Assembly (NCBI RefSeq): GCF_037392515.1
Contig: NC_090281.1
Span: forward strand, 1,242,501 to 1,306,500
Direction of reading: 5' to 3'
DNA: 64,000 bases
Source: Haliotis asinina
Taxonomy: Eukaryota; Mollusca; Gastropoda; Lepetellida; Haliotidae
The notes under the pieces were generated by a model that ran no database searches, had not been told where the DNA came from, and saw nothing but the letters and a program-made list of their open reading frames with translations. This document shows positions 39,010 through 53,456 of the stretch, one piece after another (position 1 is the first letter of the stretch; each line of letters opens with the position of its first letter). The position numbers and the translations under genes were made by a program.

Positions 39010-39310
39010 TACACAGTGTCATTTAGAAAGTGGCCAAATATAACATCTGTTATATTGGGATTATACTTTCATAATAAAGTACAGATTCTTGTACTTTTGT
39101 TGGGTCGAGTTCCTTCCGGAATTCCACTCTCAGAGACAGGCACCACGACTTCCAAGATGGCTGAGTGGGTTAGGAACCTGATTTTGTGTTCTAGCTATGA
39201 GTTGCCCGATTCTGAGGATGTGGGTTTGAATCCCGACTGGGACCCAACACAACAAAAGCACTAGAATCTAAACTTTACTAAGAAAGTGTACTTCCAAATA
39301 GAGCACATGC
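39010..39310. mobile_element. Diverged tRNA-SINE pair in inverted orientation
   Basis: Plus-strand sequence from 39148 reads GATGGCTGAGTGGGTTAGG (box A) and GTGGGTTTGAATCCCGAC (box B), then a tail CTTTACTAAGAAAGTG. The preceding 39022-39140 is the reverse complement of a related tail and box B end. It is related to the 59.4-61.2 kb block but more diverged. Confidence 0.7.
39073..39078 (+). other. Candidate gene 1 poly(A) signal (AATAAA)
   Basis: This is the first AATAAA after the TAG, 256 bp downstream. It lies within SINE-like sequence, so it is only a candidate. Confidence 0.3.
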
Positions 39311-40442
39311 TACAGATGAAATGAGTTATAACTCCTTCACAGGCTACACGGCCCGCTATTTATGTCACACATCGAGATGCCAAAGTTTCAACAGGACCCT
39401 TCAGTGACACATGAAGATCCGGTTAGAACCGATCTTTAGTCGGTCGAGGCAACTCAAGGGATCGAGTGTACGACTTTTATAAATCACGTCATCGTATCAC
39501 AATAGGTCGATGCTCATGATGTTGATCACTGTCTGATCTAGTCTAGATTGCACGTGAGGCAGCCGACATGTTGCTGGCATATTGCTGAATCCGGTAAAAT
39601 ACGAAAAAAGCAAATAAATTTTCGGGCTGCGAATTGTAGGTACAATGTTATTTGTTTGTTAATTCTTTGCCTGTTTGCTTCAGATCGAATGACTCGCAAC
39701 TGTGTTCCAGGGACACTCCAATCACCAGAATACCAGATATCAGATCTTGTACTCAGATGTAAAACCTGTCTGTCGGACCTATGTCTAATCTATGTATGGT
39801 GACCTTCAAGACATTGGACTTCTATCGTGCCATGCACGGTTCAAAGAAACAGTTTAAAGAATGGCAAGTAATAAAAATTACACGATATGGTTTGCTGTGA
39901 TTACCTTGTAAATGTATATCCAGTGGATGGTGAGAGCCAGTGAATAGTGGTTTTTCACTGGGTTTTCTTCAGTTAAAGTTACACTTTACGGACTCCAGAT
40001 GAGAAAAGTATGAATGTGAGCGATTTTAGAATATCTGCACCTGTGAGTGGCCCAAAACACCCCTCGTGCATTACTTATACCTGGCGGTCAAATTGACCCA
40101 GGCTTCATCTAACACGGCCCCTTATTAAAGTGTTGTCTGATGGGAGGCGTCGGGATTCAACGCGCATGAGCAGTGGGCAGTGACAAGATTATTCACACGA
40201 GATACCTGTTTATTTAAAAATACGTCATGATCTGAAAACTGGTGTTATATGAACCAGATGGACAGCGCCACAAGCTTTAAACACCGTCAGACATGTAGAC
40301 AACCTGCTAACACCCTACACAGTCATAAAGCCTGCATCAGTACTAGTTGGACTTTCTATCCAGCCAGTCCTGCAAAGAGTGTGAACAAAATTCCTGTCAC
40401 AAAACGTTAATGGACAATTTAGCCACTGGAATCGTAGCAAGG
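39311..40442. other. Intergenic space between the two convergent genes
   Basis: No coding exon is seen. It must hold both 3' UTRs. Only short accidental frames occur. Confidence 0.6.
40209..40214 (-). other. Candidate gene 2 poly(A) signal (AATAAA)
   Basis: TTTATT on the + strand gives AATAAA about 230 bp after the TGA. No supporting GT-rich element was examined. Confidence 0.35.
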
Positions 40443-40604
40443 TCACATGTTATCTGTGATGGTGTACAGGGCTCTGTAGCCGTGACCGGCGCCCGAGCCG
40501 TCGGAGTGGAAGACCAACTTAATGTTGGGGCTGGATGACTCCCATATGAACCGATCGGTCACACCACAGTACGTCTCGTGTCCTCCCCCTCCCAGGTCGT
40601 ACAC
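40443..40604 (-). CDS. Gene 2 exon S: CUB domain 2, second half, and stop
   Basis: It encodes VYDLGGGGHETYCG and IKLVFHSDGSGAGHGYRALY, the canonical CUB ending, then TGA at 40443-40445. The acceptor TTGTCTGCAG and about 11 exon bases are repeated seven more times upstream. Confidence 0.93.
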   Translation of the reverse strand: MYDLGGGGHETYCGVTDRFIWESSSPNIKLVFHSDGSGAGHGYRALYTITDNM

Positions 40605-43049
40605 CTGCAGACAAAAACAAAGCCAGTACACCTGCAGGCAAACAACACAGCAAGTACACCTACAGACAGACAACACAGGTCGTACACCTACAGACAAAAA
40701 CACAGCTAATATACCTACAGACAAACAACATGGGTCGTACACCTGCAGACGAACACCACTGCTCGTACACCTGCAGAAAAACAACAGATCGCACACCTGC
40801 AGACATATAACACATGTCCCAGCATGAGAGCTAATAATTCCTTGATTAACCCAGCAATTAGCAATATTCCAGTTACATAGCGGTGCTCTGTACACAATCG
40901 AGTCTGGACGAAACAAGCCAGTGACCAACAACAGGGGCATGTGTGGGCGAAGTCAGCGAACCTGACCACCCGATTCCGTTAGCCTTAAGTTAAGCTTGAG
41001 TTCCCGAACGCTCGTTTTACCCTTGATGTTCACGGGTGTGAATTAATACGGAGCGTTCAATTATATACACATCATACATATCTTGTAGAAATATGTTATG
41101 CTCAGTGATAGCGCTTACTCTCTGCTAGACTCGTCACCAGCACATTAGTGATAGTGCTTACTCTTTGATCAACGAATTCATCATCGGAACGTTTTAGTGA
41201 TGACGCTTACGTTCTGATGGAAGAGCCACCAGTACCTTATTGTGATGGCACTCAGTTTCTGATAGGCTCATCACTAGTACGATATAGTGACAGTTCTCAC
41301 TTTCTGACAGACGCACTATCAGTACGTGATATACCCACCATCAACATCATGACACAGGGTGTTAACTGATGTACTCACTATTAATATGATGACACAGCGT
41401 GTCAACTAATATAAGCACCATCAGAATTGATGATACAGCACGTTAAGCGGTATACTCCCAGTACGATGACACTGGGTGTCAACTGGTATAGTGACCATTA
41501 GCATGACGACACAGAGTGTTAACTGGCATACTGACCATCGTATGATGACACAGGGTGTCAACTGGTATAGTGACCATTAGCATGACGACACAGAGTGTCA
41601 ACTGGTATAGTGACCATTAGCATGATGACACAGTGTGTTAACTGGTATAGTGACCATTAGCATGATGACACAGGGTGTTACCTGGCATACTGACCATCGT
41701 ATGATGACACAGGGTGTCAACTGGTATAGTGACCATTAGCATGACGACACAGAGTGTCAACTGGTATAGTGACCATTAGCATGATGACACAGTGTGTTAA
41801 CTGGTATAGTGACCATCGTACGATGACACTGGGTGTCAACTGGTATAGTGACCATTAGCATGACGACACAGTGTGTTAACTGGTATAGTGACCATCGTAT
41901 GATGACACAGGGTGTCAACTGGTATAGTGACCATTAGCATGACGACACAGAGTGTCAACTGGTATAGTGACCATTAGCATGATGACACAGGGTGTTACCT
42001 GGCATACTGACCATCGTACGATGACACTGGGTGTCAACTGGTATAGTGACCATTAGCATGACGACACAGAGTGTTACCTGGCATACTGACCATCGTATGA
42101 TGACATGGGGTGTTAACTGGTATACTCACCATCAGAATGATGGCACAGGACGTTAAGTGGTATACTCACCATTAACACGTAATGGCCCCAGGGCGGCCAT
42201 TTTTCGGATATATTCACCATCAGCATAATTGGATATTGTCACTAGTAACATGGTGTAATGACAGAATGTTTAACCACCTGATGTACGCACCGTCAGAGAG
42301 TCATGTTGACACGAGTCGTCAGCCTGCTCAAGATCCAAGTGGTCAAAGGCGATCTGGATCTTCTGGTCAGTGTTTCCCGTGATGTAGATGATGCAGTGAG
42401 AGTTAGCCGGGTACTCATCAGGGTACCCAGGGCTAGTGATGGTACCAGCTGAATCAGTCAGCTGTTGACTGCAACCTGTCGCAGAAATTAACAGGTTTAC
42501 CTGTATCGACAATACAGCTTTACCGACTTTAACTGAACAGCTTTACTCATTTCAACTAAACAAACGTATCTTCGTTACCTGTACAGCATCACTTACATCA
42601 CCTCTACACTTTCTACCTGCATCACAATTATTTATACCCCGATTATGACTTAATTTATACCCTGATTGTGACTTTATTTATACCCAGTTCATGACGAATG
42701 TATGATCCCTATTAGGATCCTTGTTTTGTCGTACTATAGAGAGAAAATAACTTAATGGGTACAGCATGTTTAAGGGAGTATGTGTGACAGCTCACTCACT
42801 GGTGTAGGGTCTGTCTCCAGGGATGCTGTGGTAGCGGATCCGGGCGCCATGACGTTGTCTGGCGATGGAGAAGTCCAGGACGACGATGCTTCCCACCGAC
42901 GTCCACCCATTTTCCCTGTTGTTTTCACACAATCGATGCGTGTTGGCCACGCCCACTTCGCTGAGGGTCAGGCGATCACCTGTAGTGTACAGGCACATCC
43001 TGACTGACATCATCCAAATATAATACACACACACACAGACAGACAGACA

Positions 43050-43143
<94 letters not shown>

Positions 43144-46100
43144 CATATATATAGACTGTCATGGTAGCTACCTATACATTCCATCCAGATTGATGTGGCC
43201 CCTACCTTTGCTGCATTTCATATCCATCTCCTCTACTTCCAGCTTTACCCTAGTTCCAAGAGGAGTCACTATGGTAAACCTGCACCCTGTGCTGTCTATC
43301 AACCTCCCCATCACGTCTATAACGCCATCGCTCCCTGTTATAACGCGGTTACACAGCTGTGGGATTGGTTCGTCCGCGGACCCTAAGAACAAGAACATAC
43401 TGGATCAAACACTCAAGATTTTATTAGGTATCAAATGCAATAAGGATTGGCGCTAGGTTTGTTCAATAGCATAGTCATCAGTAAACACAAACACTACGTT
43501 TAGAGTATCCGCCGCAACTCGCTGCAATAACCGGAAGAGGAGAATACCTGCTAGCTTCTCCAAACACTGGTGTCAGATGATACAAGCACCAATGTCTCAC
43601 AGCTTTATCAGAATCAGTAGTCACCAACACAAGCAACAATATCTCATAACTATGTCAGAATCAGTAGCCATCAACACGAGCGCCAATGTCTCTCAGCTTT
43701 ATCAGAATCAGTAGCCACAAACACAAGCACCAATGTCATACAGCTGTATCATCATCAGTAGCCACCAACACAAGCACCAGTATCTTGCAACTATGTCAGA
43801 ATCAGTAGCCACCAACACAAGCACCAGTCTCTTACTGCTAAACTGCGTCTCACAACTATCATAGAATCAGTAGCCACAAACACAAGCACCAATGTCTCAT
43901 AGCTATGTCAGAATCAGTACCCACCAACACAAGCACCAATATCTCATAACTATGTCAGAATCAGTAGCCATCAACACAAGCACCAGTTTCTTGCAACTAT
44001 GTCAGAATCAATAGCCACCAACACAAGCAGCAGCGTCTCACAACTATCTTAGAATCAGTAGCCACCAACACGAGCGCCAATGTCTCTAAGCTTTATCAGA
44101 ATCAGTAGCCACCAACACAGGCACCAATGTCTCATAGCTATGTCAGAATCAGTAGCCACCAACACACAGTGTCTTCATAGATATGTGAGAATCAATAGTC
44201 AACAGAAGCACCAGTGTCTTACAACTATGACAGATTCAGTAGCCACCAACACAAGCACCAGTGTCTTACAACTATGTCAGAATCAGTAGCCACCAACACA
44301 AGCACCAGTGTCTTCAGCTTTTTAGAATCAGTAGCCACCAACACGAGCATCAGTGTCTTACAGCTATGTCAGAATCAGTAGCCACCAACACAAGCACCAG
44401 TGTCTTACGACAATGTCAGAATCAGTACCCACCAACACAAGCACCAATGTCTTACAGCTATGTCAGAATCAGTACACACCAACACAAGCACCAGTGTGAT
44501 ACAGCTATGTCAGAATCAGTAGCCACCAACACAAGCACCAGTTTCTTGCAACTATGTCAGAATCAGTGGCCACCAACACGAGCACCAATGTCTCTCAGCT
44601 TTATCAAAATCAGTAGCCAGCAACTCGAGCACCAATGTCTCATAGCTATGTCAGAATCAGTAGCCACCAACACAAGCACCAATCTCGTACAGCTTTATCA
44701 GAATTAGCGGCCACCAACACAAGCAACAATGTCATACAGCTGTATCATCATCAGTAGCCACCAACACAAGCACCAGTATCTTGCAACTATGTCAGAATCA
44801 GTAGCCACCAACACAAGCACCAGTCTCTTACTGCTAAACAATTGTTTACCTGTAAGGCATTTAAAACACCACTGTGCACTGAAACATACACATGTGTTTA
44901 CGTATATTTCGCCTGTATACGCAACAGTGTTCGTATATGTAAGCACCGGTGTCTACTGATACAAGCAGTTTTCTCTATGTAAGCACCAGTGCCTCTATAT
45001 TTGTAAGCACCTGTGTCAGTGTAGGAGAAAGTCCGAAATCCGTCGATTAGTTTCGCTCGTGAGGCTACAGGTGCGAAACTAATCGAGGGATTTCGGACTT
45101 TCTCCAACTCAAAACAAAGTCAACTAATTTTCACAGTATATTAGTGTTCCGTAGTGTGTTTTGACTTGCTAAGTCTCGCTCGAACGCAACATTAAAGCGC
45201 AATGCACCCGCAAGTTGCGCACTCCACGAGGTCAACTAATCTAAGGGTTTTCCCTAAAATGGAGAATTGCTCTGTACATGGCTTGGTTAGCTGTTTACAA
45301 AGAAAGGTGGATCCCGATGAAAGGTTGTTTATAACGCAAAACAGTTTTGCCCTTCGCACGAGGGACAAGCACCGAGTGCTCAGGGTCGGGGAGTGTCCAC
45401 CAAATGATACGTAACTTCGACGGATGCAGGGATTTAGAGCGGAGCTTAGCATAGAAAATACAGGCGAAAAGCTGTCACTGTCAAAGACAACAAACTCCGC
45501 GCAGAACGATGTCTAGTGCGGCTGTACGACATGTCCCTTTGGTAAGTGAAACAGTTCATTTAATGCGGTAAGAGTCATTATGCAATCACATGTAATATGT
45601 TGCACATGAGTTGGGGTCATTAATAATAATGTTATATTTCACATAAGTGTAATAAAACAGTACTATTATTTTCAAGGCCTTTAAGGATATATGTATCTAT
45701 GGCACACGATACATTTGATTTGCTTTAAGTTACATTTAGAAAGTGATTATTATAATATTTTCTTGATATTACTTAGAATACGGTTTGTTTGGGATTCTTT
45801 TATTTATAATGCACATGATTGATTCAAGGCCACAGAAGGATTCGTGTACCAGTTTGTACTTGAGAAATTTCCACTGCCAGTTGGCTGATGCATGGTTTGC
45901 TGAAATCCCCATCAGTGGACACCCACTGACACAGACGGTCAGTCTGCTCCTTAAGGATGAAGGATTTTCTTAAAACACTCTCTATGGGCGACAACTGCGA
46001 CATGTCTATACGACTCTAATACTAAAGAACAGTTCATCACTGGACGGACCGGCCACATGTCATCGGCATTCCGTTGTTACAAGGTGCTTTGATTTATGAT

Positions 46101-49100
46101 AATTTGTTAAAGGTCACATGCAACCAAAAAATCAAACATAATTAAAACTTTATCACTTATTCGTGACATATATTATACATTGCCGCTTGTATAAAAAAAA
46201 CAACAAAATTATAAGCGTGCAATCGCGATTCAAAAGTGCAATATTTTGAACTTGGGCTTACTTCCCTCGAAACGGAGCCCTCGGGAGACTGAACCCAGTC
46301 ATAGCGGGTGGACGTGCACTCAAGTGTAACGACGGCTTCCGATTGGCGGGTTCATTGCTGATACGCTGAGGGCTCATTATGTGTACAGAGAGGTGATCTG
46401 TTTGATGGGCATTTTAGAAGTACGGCGAGTCACAAGAAAGTAAGATTCTATATGGATAACAACTTCTTTTATTATACTTGATACGTCGTTTCAGTTGGGA
46501 TTCATATACCGTTGTCAAACAAAATCATATTCACTAGAACAAATTGTTATCCTTAGAGAATGTATATAGAGATGTTGGGTTTTGTACATACATGTTCTCT
46601 GAATTTGCGTTCGATCCAATCAAAAATCATCTCGGTAGAGATGATAAACTGCTGTGGAAACTGTCATTCGTCCAAGCACAAAGCAGGACTTGAAACTGAC
46701 AAGAGGTTGAACCAGTTTCCGTCAGATCCAGTCATCCGAGAAAAAAGGGATGTAGTTACACATGTCATGTGTATAAGTATCACACCTGCTTAATTAGATA
46801 ATGTGGCACAGACAGGACTCGGGTGCACGAGTCATAAATCAATTTATTTTGTTTATGGCGTATGGTCTGAAACCACTTTTTCCCCCAGCGCTGGGGGAAA
46901 TTTACTGAATCGTTTGAACTCCGATTTCGCGGGGTTTTTTTCATCGCGTTTTATTTTCAACATTATAGGTTGAATTGGTATTTTTGATGATTTGTTTCGG
47001 TAACTGCATACCGCAAGGCATCAGAATCTGAGAATCTGCAAAATTGTGTTTTACGTTGCATGTGACCTTTAATAACTGACAAAACAGGGACGTTAATCAA
47101 ATGGACGTAAAATGATGTATACAGCTAACATTGAAGCTTTTAGGACATATTTCTTACATTTCATTAGACTTCGTAAACATTTCCGCAATTAGTGGGAAAC
47201 TTTAATATGAATACCAAGATTTACGGTTATATGAATAATATCTCTATCGTGTATTAATAACATTCTTTGAAGCTCACATATGTGTGTTTCTGAACAAATG
47301 ACATCAGTGATGTGTGATATACTTCCACACAATAAAAGAAAAGATTCTTTAACAACACTGGTGTTTCTTTCTGCGAACGTCCGAAGAGAGGCCAGAAAAG
47401 CCTGACAGCAGTAACATCGTCGGTATACTCACATCTAAGTCTTACAGCAGTAACATCGTCGGTATACTCACATCAAAGTCTGACAGCAGTAACATTGTCG
47501 GTATACTCACATCAAAGTCTTACAGCAGTAACATCGTCGGTATACTCACATCAAAGTCTGACAGCAGTAAAATCGTCGGTATACTCACATCAAAGTCTGA
47601 CAGCAGTAACATTGTCGGTATACTCACATCAAAGTCTTACAGCAGTAACATCGTCGGTATACTCACATCAAAGTCTGACAGCAGTAACATCGTCGGTATA
47701 CTCACATCAAAGTCTGACAGCAGTAACATTGTCGGTATACTCACATCAAAGTCTGACAGCAGTAACATCGTCGGTATACTCACATCTAAGTCTTACAGCA
47801 GTAACATCGTCGGTATACTCACATCAAAGTCTGACAGCAGTAACATCGTCGGTATACTCACATCAAAGTCTGACAGCAGTAACATCGTCGGTATACTCAC
47901 ATCAAAGTCTGACAGCAGTAACATTGTCGGTATACTCACATCAAAGTCTGACAGCAGTAACATCGTCGGTATACTCACATCTAAGTCTTACAGCAGTAAC
48001 ATCGTCGGTATACTCACATCAAAGTCTGACAGCAGTAACATCGTCGGTATACTCACATCTAAGTCTGACAGCAGTAACATTGTCGGTATACTCACATCAA
48101 AGTCTGACAGCAGTAACATCGTCGGTATACTCACATCAAAGTCTGACAGCAGTAACATCGTCGGTATACTCACATCAAAGTCTGACAGCAGTAACATCGT
48201 CGGTATACTCACATCTAAGTCTTACAGCAGTAACATCGTCGGTATACTCACATCAAAGTCTGACAGCAGTAACATTGTCGGTATACTCACATCAAAGTCT
48301 TACAGCAGTAACATCGTCGGTATACTCACATCAAAGTCTGACAGCAGTAACATCGTCGGTATACTCACATCAAAGTCTGACAGCAGTAACATCGTCGGTA
48401 TGCTCACATCTAAGTCTTACAGCAGTAACATCCTCTGTCTGCTCACATCTAACTCTGGCAGCAGTAACATCGTCGGTGTACTCACGTCTAAGTCTGACAG
48501 CAGTAACATCGTCGGTGTACTCACATCTACATCTGGTAGCAGTAACATCGTTAGTGAACTCACATCTAAGTCTGGTAGCAGTAACATCGTCGGTGTACTC
48601 ACGTCTAAGTCTGGAAGCAGTAACATCGTTAGTGAACTCACATCTAAATCTGGTAGCAGTAACATCGTTGGTGTACTCACATCTATATCTGGCAGCAGTA
48701 ACACCGTCGGTGTACTCACATCTAAATCTGGTAGCAGTAACACCGTCGGTGTACTCACATCTAAATCTGGTAGCAGTAACATCGTTGGTGTACTCACATC
48801 TATATCTGGTAGCAGTAACATCGTTAGTGTACTCACATCTAAATCTGGTAGCAGTAACACCGTCGGTGTACTCACATCTAAATCTGGTAGCAGTAACACC
48901 GTCGGTGTACTCACATTTAAATCTGGTAGCAGTAACATCGTTAGTGTACTCACATCTACATCTGGTAGCAGTAACACCGTCGGTGTACTCACATCTAAAT
49001 CTACATCTGGTAGAAGTAACATCGTTGGTGTACTCACATCTACATCTGGTAGAAGTAACATCGTTAGTGAACTCACATCTAAGTCTGGTAGAAGTAACAT

Positions 49101-52100
49101 TGTCGGTGTACTCACATCTAAGTCCGGTAGAAGTAACATCGTTAGTGTACTCGCGTCTAAGTCTGACAACAGTAATATCGTCGGTGTACTCAGGTCTAAG
49201 TCTGGCAGCAGTCAAATCGTCGGTGTACTCACATCTACGTCTGATAGAAGTAACATCGTTAGTGTACTCACGTCTAAGTTTGGCAGCAGTCACATCGTTA
49301 GTGTACTCGCGTCTAACTATAGGAGCAGTCACATCGTCGGTGTACTCACATCTTAGTCTGGCAGCAGTAACATCGTCGTTGTACTCACATCTAAGTATAG
49401 GAGCAGTAACAGCGTCGGTGTACTCACATCTTATCCTGGCAGCAGTAACATCGTCGGTATACTCACATCTAGGCCTGGTAACCGTAACATCGTCGGTGTA
49501 CTCACGTCTTGTTCTGTTAGTGGCACAGAGGCCGCAGTACTTCCTACAGTTGTCCATGGCCCATTGTCGGTAGTCCGAGCAGACCTGTTGCCCGTACACA
49601 GCGCAGTTGTCCAGGTGGTCCGTGCAATGGGGAACTACACCACACAGACAACACACATAAAGCTAGCACTGCCAGAACGCCGTCACTATCTGTGACACAT
49701 TTTGGAATGTGACATATCTCCCGTAAACCGATATCGTTACACTAGACAAAAATATTTGAGATCGTTACACTGGACAAAAATATTTGATATTGTTACACTA
49801 GACAAAAATATTTGATATCATGAATTGTTAAGATGTTTTAGAAACAGGCCTACCACCACACGTAATCTAAACAGACCTTGGCCGAATGCCATTGAACAGG
49901 ACACCCTCACCGGTTGTCACAGAAACAGACCCGTCACCAAAAGAAATCAAGCAGAAAGTCTTGACAACTCGAGCAAGAGACCCACAACCTTCTGTGAAGA
50001 ATGACATGAGAACCAACACCAGGTGTCATGACAACTTAGGCAAGAGACCCACAACCTTGTGTAATGGTAGGGAACAGTCAAGAAGTCCTTGGAATCATCA
50101 GTGCCCTACCGTCGGTTGGCATTGTATCCACGCATAGGCCACAGAAGCTCGGGCAGTGTTGCCACGCCCAGTCAGGGTATTTGTTGCAAACGTCAGTCCC
50201 GTAGCCGGGGCAGTCGGTGTTGTCCCTGCAGGCGGAGGCAACTTGCGCTGTACCTAGATGGCGAGGAAGGGATAGTACATGTTAATTCCAAACGGTTACA
50301 TGACAAGAAGGTTTGGTGCAGTTGTATGTAAGAGAGTCTGATGCCGAAATAAAATGCCAGAAACAGCAGTTTGTACTGAGAAGTATGCATATGTTCGGTA
50401 GGAATTGTTGTAAAAAATACACAACTGGAGTAATTCGCACAAACTGTTTGACTTTTTCTTCTGAGTAAATGTCAAACGTGTAAAAGTTAAACGCTGACGG
50501 ACAAACGAAGAATGGATGTTCTCCTAGGTCACCTAAAATGAATTGTTTGCAGAATGTAATATGAATGTTGCAAAAACAGCATGAATGTTTGTTTAATTGT
50601 ACTGGAGATAACTTCTACTTTTGGATCTATAGCCAAAATAATCCTCCAACAATATTCCATTCTTCCGTTCCCCACCTTACAGTGTTATTGAGTAACGGGT
50701 CTTTGATAGAAACACCGACCTTCACCTCCGCAGATCCCGCAGTATTTTGGGCAGTTCTTTGCTGCCCAAGGTCTGTAGTCTGTACACACACTCTCACCGT
50801 ACATAGCGCACGTTAGCGTATCTGTACAGAAACCGTCAGTAGACGTCCGGGTTGCCGGGGTTGTCTTGGTGATGCCTGAACACCGAACATTATGCGTTTA
50901 GGCAGGATGAGTTCCCGTGGCTTTACGAAATATAATAATCATATCATGGCGGGCTGGGGACTCCAAGACACATTATTCACATTTTACCCGTATGAGGAAT
51001 CGCCCCAGGAACTGCAGAGCGAGGAACAACAGTTGTTGTTGACGATGTTGTTGAATTACTCACCATCCTGTGACGCACTTGTTCCTGGTGTGCTTGACGC
51101 GGTGGATGCAGAGGATCGTGAAGTACCTGTCCTGGTCGTGGTGGTGTCAGAGGCGGTGACGTCATCACCACAATACCGGCAGAATCGCGGACAGTTCGTC
51201 TTGGACCAGCTGACCCAACCGGTGCAGACACTCCGGTCAAACGCCTGACAGTTCTCTGTGTCACGACACGTGGTGGAGGAGGAGGACACAGTGGCCGTGG
51301 TGGAGGTGTGTGAACCTGACACAGAAATGACAACTGTCATAGGCTGCGTGTGGGAGATCTGTGTCCGTACACACTTCACACATCAGACAGGAACAACTGT
51401 GACGTCTACCGATTACGACGTGCACCAAATGCGACGTATAGCGACTGTGACGTCTACCAACTGTGGGTCTACCAACAGTGACGTCTACCCATTGTGACGT
51501 ATACCAGCTGTGACGTCTACCAACTCTGACGTCTACCCACTGTGTCGTATACCAAACGGTGCCGTTCAACAAGACCCTCGCAGCTGTTCAACATAAACTG
51601 ACAGGCAAAAGAAAGTACACAAGGTTTTCAAAAGGTCATTAGCATTGACCTAGAGTTCTTAGACACACAAACTATAATTTAGTGGTGTTAACATCTTTAC
51701 TGAATCTGAGCTAAAAATCACACACATACTACAGATACACGTGGCGTCAGACAAATTCACTGAGGGCCCTTGTTACGAGTGTGTATTTTCGGCATATTTT
51801 GTTATTAATTAAGTAATCATTATTATTATTACCTGAACTTTCGGGAAATGACTGAGTATATATATAAAGGCTAGTTTCCGTGTTGAGATGGGGGGGCACA
51901 CATACACATTACTGGAGCATCATCATCAATCTCTGCCAACGTTTGATCTACATTAACGGTTGTCAGACCGATCGTTGTGTTACATTCTGCATGACTTTCT
52001 CTCTCGCACTAAGACTTTGGTGAGTTTGCTATATCATATTTTGTGGCCCATTGCCTTATATTTTGTCTCTTGTATTGTATTTGAAATCAGTGTTGTGAAA

Positions 52101-53404
52101 TTGACTTATGACCTAGTATAACTTGCTCTCTTTACCAAATAATAATAATAATATTTGAATGTTGTTTTTTTACTTGTTCTGTTACTTTGTTCTGTTTTTC
52201 TGGTTCACGGAGGGTTTCTTACATCGTTTGTCACGACAAATTCTTAACCGTAACACCCTGAAAAAACAGTTTTCAATCACATAGCGGTACTGACTTTCAC
52301 ACAGTAAATATTCACTACCATCACTTTATTAACCGCTATGTCCATCACTTGAATGAATACAGGCACGCAGTCCCCTTCTGTCTGAAGACTCCAAATGTCG
52401 GACAAGGTCACGTGGTATGCGACGCCATTCATAGTGGAGGGCCTGTGCAAGATTATGTCTATTCTGTGGTGAGCTTCTTTCAAACTGCATGTGTAGTCTG
52501 TCCACCCACTAACTGTTATACCCTGAGTACCCAGTTTACCACTTCGACGTTTTATTCACGACGAGCACTTTATTAATTTCAGTGCAGGTATCAAATTATT
52601 ACTTTGTTGCGACGTGTTTCAGTGTATAATTTACCAACAAAAGTATTTCTTTCAAATTTGAGAAATGGTAACTGTGGGTATACTTTCTTTTTGCCGGTCA
52701 GTTTATATCATATGAGTGATCACTTCATTTAGCCTAGTGATCTGCACGTACTTTCTTTACCTGTACACACGTCACAGAAGTGCGCGCAGTTGAGCGCTGA
52801 CCAGTCTTGATACTCCGTACATATCTCCTTCCCGTAGGTGGAGCAGTCGGATGTCGTGTCCACGCACGTGGAGACAGAGGTCGTAGTGACAACATCGCTG
52901 ACACCACTACCGACTACCGACTGGGTGCAGAACTTGCATGACTTCCTGCAGTTGACGCGACTCCAGTCCTCGTATTCGCTGCAGATGTTGCTGGCATAGA
53001 TGCTGCAGTCCTTGACATCCTCACAGACTCCATTACAGATGCCGCAGAACTTCCGACAGTTGGTCTGATGGCAAGTACAGCATGATTAATTCAGAACTGC
53101 AGCACCAGTAGCGAGCCTAGAGATGTGAGGCCACGGGAACTCTGGCGGTTAGTAGAGAGTAATGTCCCAGTAACTCTCCACGGAGAGCTAACGGGGATGA
53201 TACCCTACTTAATCAAACTACACTCAAAGTATTGGTTTGGTAATTTGATAAGCCAGATGTAAGACAAAGGGTACGAACTATCAAGGTCTTACAACTGAAA
53301 CTCGAACACATAGCTCCATCCTAGAAAAATATTGGAGCGAGCACACAATGGAATGACGTCACAAGTGTAATCTAACGCCCCCCCCCCCAACCCCCCGCCC
53401 TCCC

Positions 53405-53456
<52 letters not shown>

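Noticed and set aside
47495..49573. 692-codon + strand frame as a gene
   Set aside because: It is the antisense of a 39-bp intronic array, with period-13 residue repeats and no start, domain or splice support.
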